Assembly: GCF_037893015.1 (NCBI RefSeq)
Contig: NC_133666.1
Location: 224,393,258-224,457,257, forward strand
DNA length: 64,000 bases
Direction: 5' to 3'
Origin: Macrotis lagotis
Taxonomy: Eukaryota > Chordata > Mammalia > Peramelemorphia > Peramelidae
A model generated the notes under the pieces. The model searched no databases and had not been told where the DNA came from. It saw nothing but the letters and a program-made list of their open reading frames with translations. Of this stretch, positions 1-9,130 are shown in pieces. The translations under genes were made by a program, and so were the position numbers. How positions within the stretch are numbered: the stretch's first letter is position 1; the number at the start of each line of letters is the position of its first letter.

Positions 1-299
1 AAAATAGGTTCCGGTTAAGGTGGAACTTTGAGTGCTCAGAGCTATTCAGATCTTCAAAGGATTAAAGAAAATAATCAGGTAAAATCTGAATCCCACAAGT
101 AGAAGCTGAATAAAGAATTAGTAAAAAAAAAAGTTCTTGAAAGTTCTAAGAATTCCAGTAAACTTGCAAGATGATTTCGGGGAAAATATTAGATTTTGAC
201 TTTTATTGTTGTTCAGATGTTTGAGTTGAGTCTGGCACTTCATGATCCTTTATCTTCTCAAAGACACTGGAGGAATTTGCTAAATTCTTCTTCAGCTCT

Positions 300-2765
300 T
301 TTTTAAATTGATATTTTATTTTTTCTAAATATATATTATGAAAGATTTTTCATCATTCCATATGCATATGTGTATGCTTAGGTTACAAAATTTGCTTTCA
401 CCCTCTCTTCCCACTCTCCTCCCCTCAGCAATGAAAAGTCTGTTTAACATTGTACATACTAATTTTTGATAAATAGGTTTACAGATTGAAATGTTTAGTA
501 TGAGGAATTAGGATTAAGGGAAAGAGAAACATAAGAGATAATTTTTATAAAGTGTTCCTCAGATTCTGAAGGGTTTGATTTTTTGGGGTTTAGTTTAGTT
601 TTATTTGTCTTTCTCTGGATGGGGATAACATTGTCCATAGCTGTTCTAATGGCTGTCCTAGTTCTATGAACTTGACCATTTCACAATGTTGTTAATATGT
701 ACAATGTTCTCTTGGTTCTGTTCCCTTTGCTCAACATCAGTTCCTTTCTTTGCCTATCTAGAATCTGACCATTCTTGGATTTTAATAGAACAGTATTCTG
801 TTCCATATTCATATACCATAACATGTTCAGCCACTCCCCAATTGAATGGCATCCCCTCAATTTCCAGATCTTTTCAACTACAAAAGAGTGACTATGAATA
901 TTTAAGTAAATGTTGGACTTTTCACATTTTTTTTTATTTCTTCTGGATAAAAGCCTAGTATTAGTATTGCTAGGTCAAAGAGTATGATAAGTTTTATTGC
1001 TTTTTTGGTACAGTTCCATTTTGTTCTCCAAAATATTTGGATCCATTCACAATTCCACCAGCAATGCATCAATGTCCCAATCCTCCCACAACCTCTCTAA
1101 CATTGATCATTTCTCCCTTTTCTCAGTCTAATAGGTGTGATATGATATTTCATTGTTGTTTTAATTTTCATGTTTCTAATCAATGATTTGGGGCATTTTT
1201 TTCATATGATTATATACAGCTTTAATTTCTTCATTTGAAAAATTGTCTATTCATATCCTTTGACCATTTATCAATTGGGGAATGACTTGTAACCTTAAAA
1301 ATTTGATCCAATTCTCCATATAATTTAGAAATGAGACCTTTATCAGGACTCCTAATTGTGAAGACTTTCCCAGCTTTCTGCTTTCCTTCTAATTTTGGCA
1401 ACATTGATTCATTAGTACAAAATCTTTTTAATTTAATATAGCTAAAATCATTCATTTTGCTGTTTATAATGTATTCTATTTCTTGTTTGGTTATAAACTT
1501 GTCCCCTTTAAACAGATCTGATAATATATATAATGGATATAGAGATAGATAATAGACAATAATAATAGATAGAGTATTTCTTGGTCTATTAGTTTATCTA
1601 TGGTGTTGTCTTTTATGTCTAAATCCTGTACCATTTTGACTATTTTGGCATTGGGTGTGAGATGTGGGTCTTTGCCTAGTTTTTGGCATACTCTTTTCCA
1701 GTTTTTCCAACAATTTTTGTCAAATAGAGAGCTCTTACCCTAGAATATGATGTCTTTGGGTATGTCAAACAGTAGATTACTATAGTCATTTACTAAGTCA
1801 TTTACTTTTGAACCTATCCTAATCCACTGATCCATTAACTACTACAAGCAGTTTGGATGATTGCTGTTTTATAGTATAGTTTCAGATCTGGTAGAGCTAA
1901 GCCACCTTCCTTCACATTTTTTTTCACTAGTTCCCTTCCTGTTCTTGACCTTTTGTTGCTCCAGATGAATTTTGTTACTATTTTTTCTAGTCCAGTAAAA
2001 TAGTTATTTGGTAGTTTGATTGGTATGGCACTGAATAAGTAATATAATTTGGATAGAATTGTCATTTTAATTATGTTAGCTCGACTTAACTATGAGCAAT
2101 TGACATTTTCCCAATTATTTAAAGCTTGTTTTATTTGGGTGAGAAGTGCTTTATAATTGTGTTTCTGAGTTTGTCTTGGGAAGTAGATTCCTAAGTATTT
2201 AATGTTGTCTATAATTGCTTTAATTGGAATTTCTCTTTCTATCTCTTGCTCTTGGGCTTTGTTGCTCATATATAGAAACACTAATGATTTATGGGGGTTT
2301 ATTTTATATCCCGCTACTTTGCTGAATTTGTTGATTGCTTCATGGAGTTTTATAAGATGATTTTCTTGGGTTCTTTAAGTATACCATCATAGCATTTGCA
2401 AAGCTTTACTTCCTCATTGCCAATTCTTATTCTTTCAATTTCTTTTTCTTCTCTTATTAATAAAGCTAGCATTTCTAATACTATATTGAAAAGTAATCTA
2501 GATAATGGGCATCCTTGTTTCACCCCTGATTTTATTGGAAATGCTCCAAGTTTATTCCTATTACTTAAAATTTTGTTGCTTGTTTTAGATATATACACTA
2601 TTTATTATTTTAAGAAAAATTACATTTACTCCTAAACTTTCTAGTATTTTTAATAGGAATGGATGTTGTATTTTATCACAGGCTTTTTCAGCATCTCTTC
2701 AGATAATCATGTAATTTCTATTAGTTTTGCTATTTATATGTTCAACTATGATGATTGTTTTTCTT
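300..2765 (-). mobile_element. L1 LINE, 3' part (end of ORF2 and 3' UTR), degenerate
   Basis: Minus-strand reading gives L1 ORF2 reverse transcriptase blocks in order toward lower coordinates: GVKQGCPLS near 2505-2560, the region that should hold the catalytic F/YADD (now C-Y-D-G near 2390), then [14 protein letters not shown] near 1855-1915 and the C-terminal IDKWSKDMN near 1235-1270. The 3' UTR follows, with the T-rich start near 300 being the antisense A-rich tail. Many stops and frameshifts are present and the catalytic Asp pair is lost. It is the same element as 6310-7500, split by a later insertion. Confidence 0.9.
1231..2598 (-). pseudogene. L1 ORF2 reverse transcriptase/C-terminal relic
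   Basis: Three separated open pieces (2350-2598, 1835-2065, 1231-1455, minus strand) carry successive L1 ORF2 segments: GVKQGCPLS and LLFNIVLEML; then [18 protein letters not shown] with [11 protein letters not shown]; then the C-terminal region with DKWSKDMN. They are in different frames and interrupted by stops. The active-site F-A-D-D is altered, so no RT activity is expected. Confidence 0.88.
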
Positions 2766-2908
2766 TTTTATTTATTTATTCTTAATTTTGTACAAATGAT
2801 GCCTTTTTATACATTACTAAAATATTCTTGCTTAAGATTAAATATAATACCCCCCTCCCCCCAAAAATAGAGACCCACATGAGTGATAAAGTAAAGAAAA
2901 AATTAAAA

Positions 2909-3135
2909 TTAATAATAATAATAATAATAATAATAAGTGCACCCAGGTGGCGCAGTAGATGGAGCATCAGCCCCGGAGCCAGGAGCACCCAAGACCAAAT
3001 CCATCCCCAGACACCCAATAATCACCCAGCTGTGTGAGCCTGGGCAAGCCACCCCAACCCCATTGCCCTGAAAAAAACAAAAAAAAAAAGGATCCAAAAT
3101 AAAGTAAAAATAATGATAAAATATTAATATTAATA

Positions 3136-3179
<44 letters not shown>

Positions 3180-3180
3180 A
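2909..3180. repeat. (AAT)n and (ATG)n trinucleotide arrays around a SINE
   Basis: (AAT)n covers 2909-2935 and (ATG)n covers 3136-3180, flanking the SINE at 2937-3090. They give spurious poly-Ile, poly-Tyr or poly-His reading frames. Confidence 0.95.
2937..3090 (+). mobile_element. tRNA-derived SINE (WSINE1-like), divergent copy
   Basis: The head reads CCAGGTGGCGCAG, the middle AGCCAGGAGCACC (B-box region degenerate), the 3' part AGCCTGGGCAAGCCACC, ending in an A-rich tail to 3090. It is preceded by (AAT)n at 2909-2935 and followed by (ATG)n at 3136-3180. It lies in the HAL1-like 3' region. Confidence 0.85.
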
Positions 3181-3183
3181 ATA

Positions 3184-3327
3184 GGGGCAGTCAGGTGGTG
3201 CAGTGGACAGAGCACCGGCCCCGGAGCCAGGAGCACCCGGGTCCAAATCCGGCCTCAGACACCCAACAATCACCCAGCTATGTGATCCCAGGCAAAGCAC
3301 CCAGTCCCATTTGCATTGCAACACCCC

Positions 3328-3328
<1 letters not shown>
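3184..3328 (+). mobile_element. tRNA-derived SINE (WSINE1-like)
   Basis: The head is GGGGCAGTCAGGTGGTGCAG, with a B-box-like GGGTCCAAATCC and the 3' part CCCAGGCAAAGCACCCA. Instead of a plain A tail it runs into (AAT)n then (ATG)n (3329-3405), suggesting the tail mutated into a trinucleotide array. Confidence 0.87.

Positions 3329-3405
<77 letters not shown>
3329..3405. repeat. (AAT)n-(ATG)n compound array
   Basis: About 43 bases of AAT units pass directly into about 33 bases of ATG units after the SINE tail. Homopolymeric Asn/Asp, Ile/Met or His translations here are artefacts. Confidence 0.95.
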
Positions 3406-3612
3406 AAAAAAAAGTGCTTAAGTCTATGTTCCAACACCTCCAGCTCTGTCACCGGTGGATCACATTATGTTAAGTCCATCACAAAAGCTACTTCCATATT
3501 TTTCCACCATTAGCACTACTGATCCCAACTCTCTCCATTTGTACTTCCCTACTACCTTATACTATATTTCCTCTCTCTTTTCACTCTGTCCCTCTTCTTA
3601 AATGTTCTGTAG

Positions 3613-3753
3613 GTGAGCTGAATGGTGCAGCAGACAGATCCCTGGCCCTGGGGCCAAGAGGCCCCAAGCTTACATACCACCCCTTAGGCCCAGCATCACC
3701 TGGGCCGAGACAGGCCATCCAATCCCAGTCCCTTGCAGGAAGTAAAAAAGAAA
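3613..3753 (+). mobile_element. Divergent tRNA-derived SINE within the HAL1-like 3' region
   Basis: GAATGGTGCAGCAGACAG, CCCTGGCCCTGGGGCCAAG and CCAATCCCAGTCCCTTGC keep the order of the SINE consensus but with a different middle and a short AAAAAAGAAAA tail. It may be part of this subfamily's 3' region rather than a private insertion. Confidence 0.55.
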
Positions 3754-3870
3754 ATGTATTATATCTGACCACTCTCCCCCCACTGTCCACCCTCTCCTCC
3801 ATCACTCACATCCCCCCTTTCCCCCATCCCCCTTCTCTCCTTCTTACTCTAGATGTCTATACCCCATTGA

Positions 3871-3871
<1 letters not shown>

Positions 3872-3928
<57 letters not shown>
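3872..3928. repeat. (TA)n microsatellite in the HAL1-like 3' region
   Basis: About 28 TA units without interruption, embedded in the minus-strand HAL1-like element. Confidence 0.97.
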
Positions 3929-3930
<2 letters not shown>

Positions 3931-4319
3931 TGTTTCCTCTCCTTGCCACCTCTGATGAGAGTGAAGGTTCCCTAATTTCCCCTTACCTTCCTCCCTTCCA
4001 TATCATTGCAATAGCTCATTGTAATAAAAAATATTATTCTATGAAATATCTTATCCTATTCCACCTCTCCTTTTTCTTTCTCCCATTACATTTCCCTTTT
4101 AGCCATCAACTCCATTTTACCCTATATTATAGCATCAAATTCAACTCTCTCCTGTGCTTCATCTATAAAAGTTCCTTCTACCTGCTCTATTAAATGAGAA
4201 GGTTCATATGATTATTATTAGTATCATTTTTCTATGCAGGAATACATGTAGTTCATCATCATTAAGTCCCTCATATTGTCCCCTTCTCCTTCACTCTCTA
4301 TCCTTCACCTGAGTCCTGT

Positions 4320-5388
4320 ATTTGAAGATCAAAATTTCTGTTCGGCTCGGGCCATTCCAAGAGGAACATTTGAAATTCCCCTGGTTCATTGAAAGTCCAT
4401 CTTTTTCCCTGGAAGAGGACATTCAGTTTTGTTGGGTAGTTGATTCTCAGTTGCATTCCGAGCTCTTTTGCCTTCTGGAATATTATATTCCAAGCCCTAT
4501 GAGCTTTTAATGTAGTTGCTACTAAGTCCTGTATGATCCTGTCTACAGCTCCACGATATTTGAATTGTGTCCTTCTGTCTGCTTGTAATATTTTCTCTTT
4601 GACTTGGTAGTTCTGGAATTTGCCTATAATATTCCTAGGGGTTGGTTTTTTTGGATCTCTTTCTCAGGGAGATTGGTGGATTCTCTCAATTTCTATTTTG
4701 CCCTCTACTTCTAGTATATCAGGGCAATTTTCCTGTAGGAATTCTTAGAAAAATGATGTCAAGGTTCTTTTCCTCATCATGACTTCCAGGTATTCCAATA
4801 ATTTTTAAATTATCTTTCCTGAATCTGTTTTTCCAGATCAGTTGTTTTTTTCGATGAGATGGTTCACATTGTCTTCTAATTTTTATTCTTTTGGTTTTGA
4901 ACAATTGTGTCTTGATTTCTCATAAAATCAGCAGCCTCCCTCAGTTCCTTTCTACATCTGAAGGATTTTTTTTTTCCTCAGAGAGTATTCTTATCTCTTT
5001 TCCACCTGGCCAATTCTGCTTTTTAAAAGCATTATTCTCCTCAATAACTTTTTCAACTGTTTTATCTATTTGACCTAAGCTGGCTTTTAGAATGCTATTT
5101 TCTTCAGCATTTTTTTGGATCTCCTTGACTAAGCTGCTGACCTCATTTTAATGTTTTTCCTGAATCTGTCTCATTTCTTTTCCCAATTTTTCTTCTAACT
5201 CCCTCATTTGATTTTCAAAGTCTTTTTTGAGCTCTGTCATAGCCTGAGCCCAATTTCTGTTTTTTTCTTGAAGTCTTTAGATGCACTTTTGTACTTTCTC
5301 ATCTTCAAATTGAGTATTTTGATCCTTCTTGGGATCATAGACAAAGTATTTCTCAATGGTGTTCCTCTTTTTTCCTCTGCTTACTCAT
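4320..5388 (-). pseudogene. ORF1 relic of the minus-strand HAL1-like element
   Basis: An ATG at 5388 (minus) starts MSKQRKK, comparable to MSKQQKKKN in the sister element at 9930, but the frame breaks within about a dozen codons. Lower coordinates show Glu/Lys-rich heptad-like sequence in broken frames (about 5360-4900), then the RNA-binding and C-terminal region. Several indels and stops disable it. ORF1p would normally be an RNA chaperone coating the LINE transcript. Confidence 0.65.
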
Positions 5389-5448
5389 TTCTCCAGCCTG
5401 TGCCTGGTTTGGGGTGCTTCCCAAGCTTTTGAGTATTATTGGGACACC

Positions 5449-5470
5449 CACACACACACACACACACACA
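5449..5470. repeat. (CA)n microsatellite
   Basis: About 11 CA units near the 5' UTR/ORF1 boundary of the minus-strand HAL1-like element. Confidence 0.95.
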
Positions 5471-6155
5471 TATCTCCATGTGTGACGCTCTGTCTTCCCT
5501 CCTGGTCTGAGAATGACCACAAGTGCACCCCTCTGTCACGGGGCTGAGGTGGGGGGGCCTGGGGGGGCCTAGACTGGGATCAGGATCTGAATGTGTTCAG
5601 AGCCCCAGAGTCCTGTTCCAGGGACAGAAGACAGAGCTCTGCAGTCTCTCTCTCTTCACTCCCCTCCCTAGGCTCAGCACTGATGCCTGGGGGCTCCTGC
5701 TAACTGGCTCCACCTGCTTCAGGCTCCTGGATTTGTGGCCCACACTGCTTGTTGAGTGAACTAACTGAGGGCAGAGCTTCAGGAGCTCGCTCTGGCAGAG
5801 GTGTGCCCCCCCCCCATCTTCCAAATTGTGCCTGGTGCTCCCTGGAGTGTAGGTCAGGAAACTTCCTGACCCCCCCTCCCCCCCCCCCCCCCTGAGCAGT
5901 GGCTCCTAGTGCCCTGGGGCTATCTCCTGGAGGCTTAAGTTCCTTCACTCTGGCGGGCCACTCCTCCAACCCCATGGAGCAGAGCTTTTCTGTTATTTTC
6001 CAGGTTACCTTTAGCTGGAGAATTGCCTAACTGGATCCCTCTGTGGGTTCTGTCTCTTGAAAATTCAGTTAGAATCCTTATTTTATAAGTTTGGAAATAT
6101 CAGACATAGAGAGAACACCTAAGAGACGATCCTCTCCTGTTGTCATCTTGGTTCC

Positions 6156-6309
6156 ATCCCCCCCTTTTTTTGGGCAAGGCAAATGGGGTTAAGTGGCTTG
6201 CCCAAGGCCACACAGCTAGGTAATTATTAAGTGTCTGAGGTTGGATTTGAACTCAGGTACCCTTGATTCCAGGGCTGGTGCTCTATTCACTGCACCACTT
6301 ACCTGCCCC
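6156..6309 (-). mobile_element. tRNA-derived SINE (WSINE1-like), minus strand
   Basis: A T-rich start (antisense tail), then GGCAAATGGGGTTAAGTGG and TTGAACTCAGGTACCC, ending TGCACCACTTACCTGCCCC, is the complete SINE in reverse. It sits exactly between the 5' end of the HAL1-like element and the resumed L1. Confidence 0.9.
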
Positions 6310-7500
6310 AGTGAGTATTTTTCTAATATTGAATCATCCCTGCCAACTTGATCTAAATCCTGCCTGATGATGGTATATTATCCTAGTAATAATTTGCTGT
6401 AGTTTCATTGCTAAAAAATTTATTTAAGATTTTTGCATCAATATTCATTAGAGAAACTGATCTATAATTTTCTTTATCTGTTTTATCTGACTTAAGGATC
6501 AGCATCATGTTGGTGTCATAAAAGGAATTAGGCAGATCTCCTTCTCCTACTTTTTAAAATAATCTATGTAGAATAGGAAATAATTGCTCCTTAAATGTTT
6601 CGTGGAATTCATTTGTAAATCCATCTGAATCTGGAGACTTTTTCTTAAGGAGTTTATTTATGGTTTTTCAATTTTTTTTTCTTAAATGGGGTTATTTAAG
6701 TATTTTATTTCCTCTTCTGTTAATCTGGCAAGTTTGTATTTTTGTAAATATTCATTCATTTCACTCAGCTTATCCAATTTATTGGCATACAGTTTGGTGA
6801 AAAAGCTCTGAATTATCTCTTTAATTTCCTCCTTACTGGTGGTTTGTTCACCCTTTGTGCTTTTGATACTGGTAATTTGGTTATCTTCTTTTTTTAAAAA
6901 TCAGATTAACCAAAAGTTTGTCTGTTTTTTTGGCTTTTTTCATAAAACCAACTCTTAGTTTTATTTATGAGATTCATGGTTTTCTTGCTTTCATTTTTAT
7001 TCATCTCTCCCTTGATTTTCAGAATTTCTAATTTGACATTTAATTGGGGATCTTTAATTTTAATTTTTCTTTTTATAGATTTTTAGTTTCATACCCAATT
7101 CATTGATCTCCTCTTTCTATATTTTATTCATATAGGAACTTAGAGATATATAGTTCCCTCAAAACTGCCTTGGCTATATACCATAAATTTTGGTATGATG
7201 TCTCATTATCATTTTCTTATATGTAATTATTAATTATTTCTATTATTTGCTGTTTGATCTACCCATTATTTAAGATTAAGTTATTTCAATTCCAATTAGT
7301 TCTTGGTTCTTCTTTCCATAACATTTCATTACATGTAATTTTTATTATATCATGGTCTAATAAGTGTGTATTTATTATTTCAGACTTTCTGCATTTCATT
7401 ATAGAGTTTTTCCTTAGTACATAATCAATTTCAGTATAGGTGCCATTTACTGCTGAGAAAAAGGTACATCCTTTTGTATCCACACTCTCCAGTTCTTTTT
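6310..7500 (-). mobile_element. L1 LINE, 5' part of the same copy (endonuclease end and start of reverse transcriptase)
   Basis: This continues the L1 at 300-2765 after the nested block. On the minus strand 7286-7483 reads as the C-terminal end of the L1 endonuclease, including VNGTYTEIDYVL and LLDHDIIK; the DH pair corresponds to the conserved endonuclease SDH motif. Sequence toward 6310 matches the ORF2 linker and early RT, with frameshifts. The element is 5'-truncated at about 7500: the endonuclease start, ORF1 and 5' UTR are absent. Confidence 0.88.
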
Positions 7501-7504
7501 TAGA

Positions 7505-7597
7505 AGAGGAAAAATAGGCAAAAATAGTTTAAGTGACTATATAATAATCTTCCTGACTCCAGATCTGGTACTCTACTGTATCACCTGGCTGTCCCAG
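7505..7597 (-). mobile_element. Old MIR/MON1-like SINE fragment
   Basis: GAAGAGGAAAAATAGG, TTTAAGTGACT, CTTCCTGACTCCAG and CACCTGGCTGTCCC are the degenerate reverse of the marsupial SINE head. It fills the gap between the two head-to-head L1 copies. Confidence 0.55.
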
Positions 7598-7779
7598 ATT
7601 TTGACCTAGTCTGTAACCTAGGATTTGGGTTGAATCTAGAGATGAAAACCTCTCTTCGCAAAAAGAATAATATATATTTCTTATCTAGTTCAAAAATCTA
7701 TCTTGCCCTACAGGGAAGTGGGGGGGGGGAGAAAAGGGAGGAAGGGATTGATAAAAGGGAAGGCAAAGGAAAAAGTAAA

Positions 7780-8560
7780 AGTAATGTTAAAGTCATAATT
7801 TAAAAAAAGTTAAAGGGGAAAGGACAAAAAATTGGCATAGAGGAAAAAGAGGAAAGGAAAGAGAAAACTATATAAACAGGGGAAAAGAACATGGAGGAAA
7901 ATATAGAATTAGTAATCTTAATGGTAAATGTGAATGAATTGAACTCTCCTATACAATGGAAGCCAATAGCAGATGGAATTAAACATCAGAATCCTACAAT
8001 ATTTTGTTTACAAGAAACACATCTGAAGCAGATAAATGCACACAGGATAAAAGTAAAAAATTGAAGTAAAATATATTGTACTTCAGCAGAAGAAAAAAAT
8101 AGGGGTAGCAATTCAAAAAGTCCTGAGACAAAGCAAAAGCAAAAATAGATCTCATTAAATGAAAATAAGCTGAAAGTTAAAATTTAAAGTGAAAGTTAAA
8201 GGGGAAAGGGAGCAAAACATTGGTGAGGAGGGATAAATGGAAAGGCAATAAAAAAAATAAAGTAAAAAACAGGAATGAGAACATGGAGGGTAATAAAGAA
8301 GTAGTAGCCTTAACTGTAAATGTGAATGGGATGAACTCTCTCATAAAAGAGAAGTAGATAGCAGAATAGACTAAAACCCAAAATCCTACAATATGTTGCT
8401 TACAAGAAATACATTTGAAACAGAGAGATACATGCAAGGTAAAGGAAAAGGCCAGAACAAAATATATTATGCTTCAGATGAAGTAAAAAAAAATCAGGAA
8501 TAGCAATCCTGATCTCTGACAAAATAAAAAGCTAAAACGGATCTCGTCAAAAGGAATAAG
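7780..8560 (+). repeat. Imperfect tandem duplication (about 390 bp unit) of the L1 linker/endonuclease start
   Basis: Paired landmarks: AGTTAAAGGGGAAAGG near 7808 and near 8196; GAACATGGAGG near 7887 and near 8279; GTAAATGTGAATG near 7925 and near 8317; CCTACAATAT near 7993 and near 8385. The constant offset of about 390 bp shows a direct duplication, now clearly diverged. Confidence 0.75.
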
Positions 8561-8617
8561 TAAAGAAACTACATCTTCTTAAAAGGCAGCACAGGAAATG
8601 AAATTATATCATTATTA

Positions 8618-8619
<2 letters not shown>

Positions 8620-8677
<58 letters not shown>
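8620..8677. repeat. (AT)n microsatellite in L1 endonuclease
   Basis: About 29 AT units following TTATTAAAC within the L1 ORF2 region. Confidence 0.97.
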
Positions 8678-8679
<2 letters not shown>

Positions 8680-9130
8680 CACCTAGCAGTATAGCAGCCA
8701 AATTTCTAAAGGAGAAACTTAATGAATTATAAGAAGACATAGAGAGCAAAAGCAAAACTATATTAATGGGGGACCTCAAATTCCTTGTCTCAGAACAAGA
8801 TAAACCTAACCACAAAATAAACAAGAAGGTAGTTAAGATGAACGACATATTAGAAAACTTAGATATAATAGATATCTGGAGAAAAATTGAATGGGGATAG
8901 AAAAGAATATACTTTTTTTCCTCTGCAGTACATGGCACCTATACTGAAACAGACCGTGTATTAGGGCATAAAAACCTTAAAATCAAATACAGAAAGGCAG
9001 AAATAATAAAGGCATACTTTTCAGATGAAGATGTAATAAAAATTACACGTAATAAAGAGCCATGGAAAGATAAACCAAAAATTAATTGGAAACTAAATAG
9101 CAATTTTAAATGATGAGTGGATCAAACAAC

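Larger units (their letters stand above)
2766..6152 (-). mobile_element. HAL1-like element (ORF1-only L1 derivative) inserted in an L1
   Basis: The element reads right to left. The 5' end near 6152 has the L1 5' UTR-style AACCAAGATGAC start, followed by a G+C-rich 5' UTR to about 5390. A degenerate ORF1 (coiled coil, then RRM and C-terminal domain) covers about 5388-4320. About 1.5 kb of noncoding 3' sequence without any ORF2 follows to near 2766. It splits the surrounding L1 ORF2. Host sequence on both sides shares TTTTTCT, a weak hint of a target duplication. The 3' part contains a (TA)n array and three SINE copies. HAL1 is my family call from structure and memory; naming needs a repeat library. 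Confidence 0.75.
7660..9130 (+). mobile_element. L1 LINE, 5' part (inter-ORF linker and endonuclease), with internal tandem duplication
   Basis: The plus strand shows the L1 linker (AAATCTATCTTGCCCTAC), then the ORF2 start. The endonuclease block T-I-F-C-LQETHLKQ, holding the catalytic Glu, is at 7996-8031. A second, diverged copy of the same stretch (LQEIHLKQ) begins about 390 bp later. Sequence from 8680 to 9130 continues the endonuclease to about GWIKQQI and then stops at the HAL1-like insertion. A (TA)n array lies at 8620-8677. Frames are broken throughout. ORF1 and the 5' UTR are absent. Confidence 0.87.

Noticed and set aside
2782..3452. Open frames with poly-Ile, poly-Tyr, poly-His, poly-Asn/Asp, poly-Ser or poly-Leu runs
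   Set aside because: They are translations of (AAT)n and (ATG)n arrays and SINEs, not genes.
3867..4193. 108-codon frame starting with repeated IY
   Set aside because: It begins in a (TA)n array and continues in the noncoding 3' part of a HAL1-like element.
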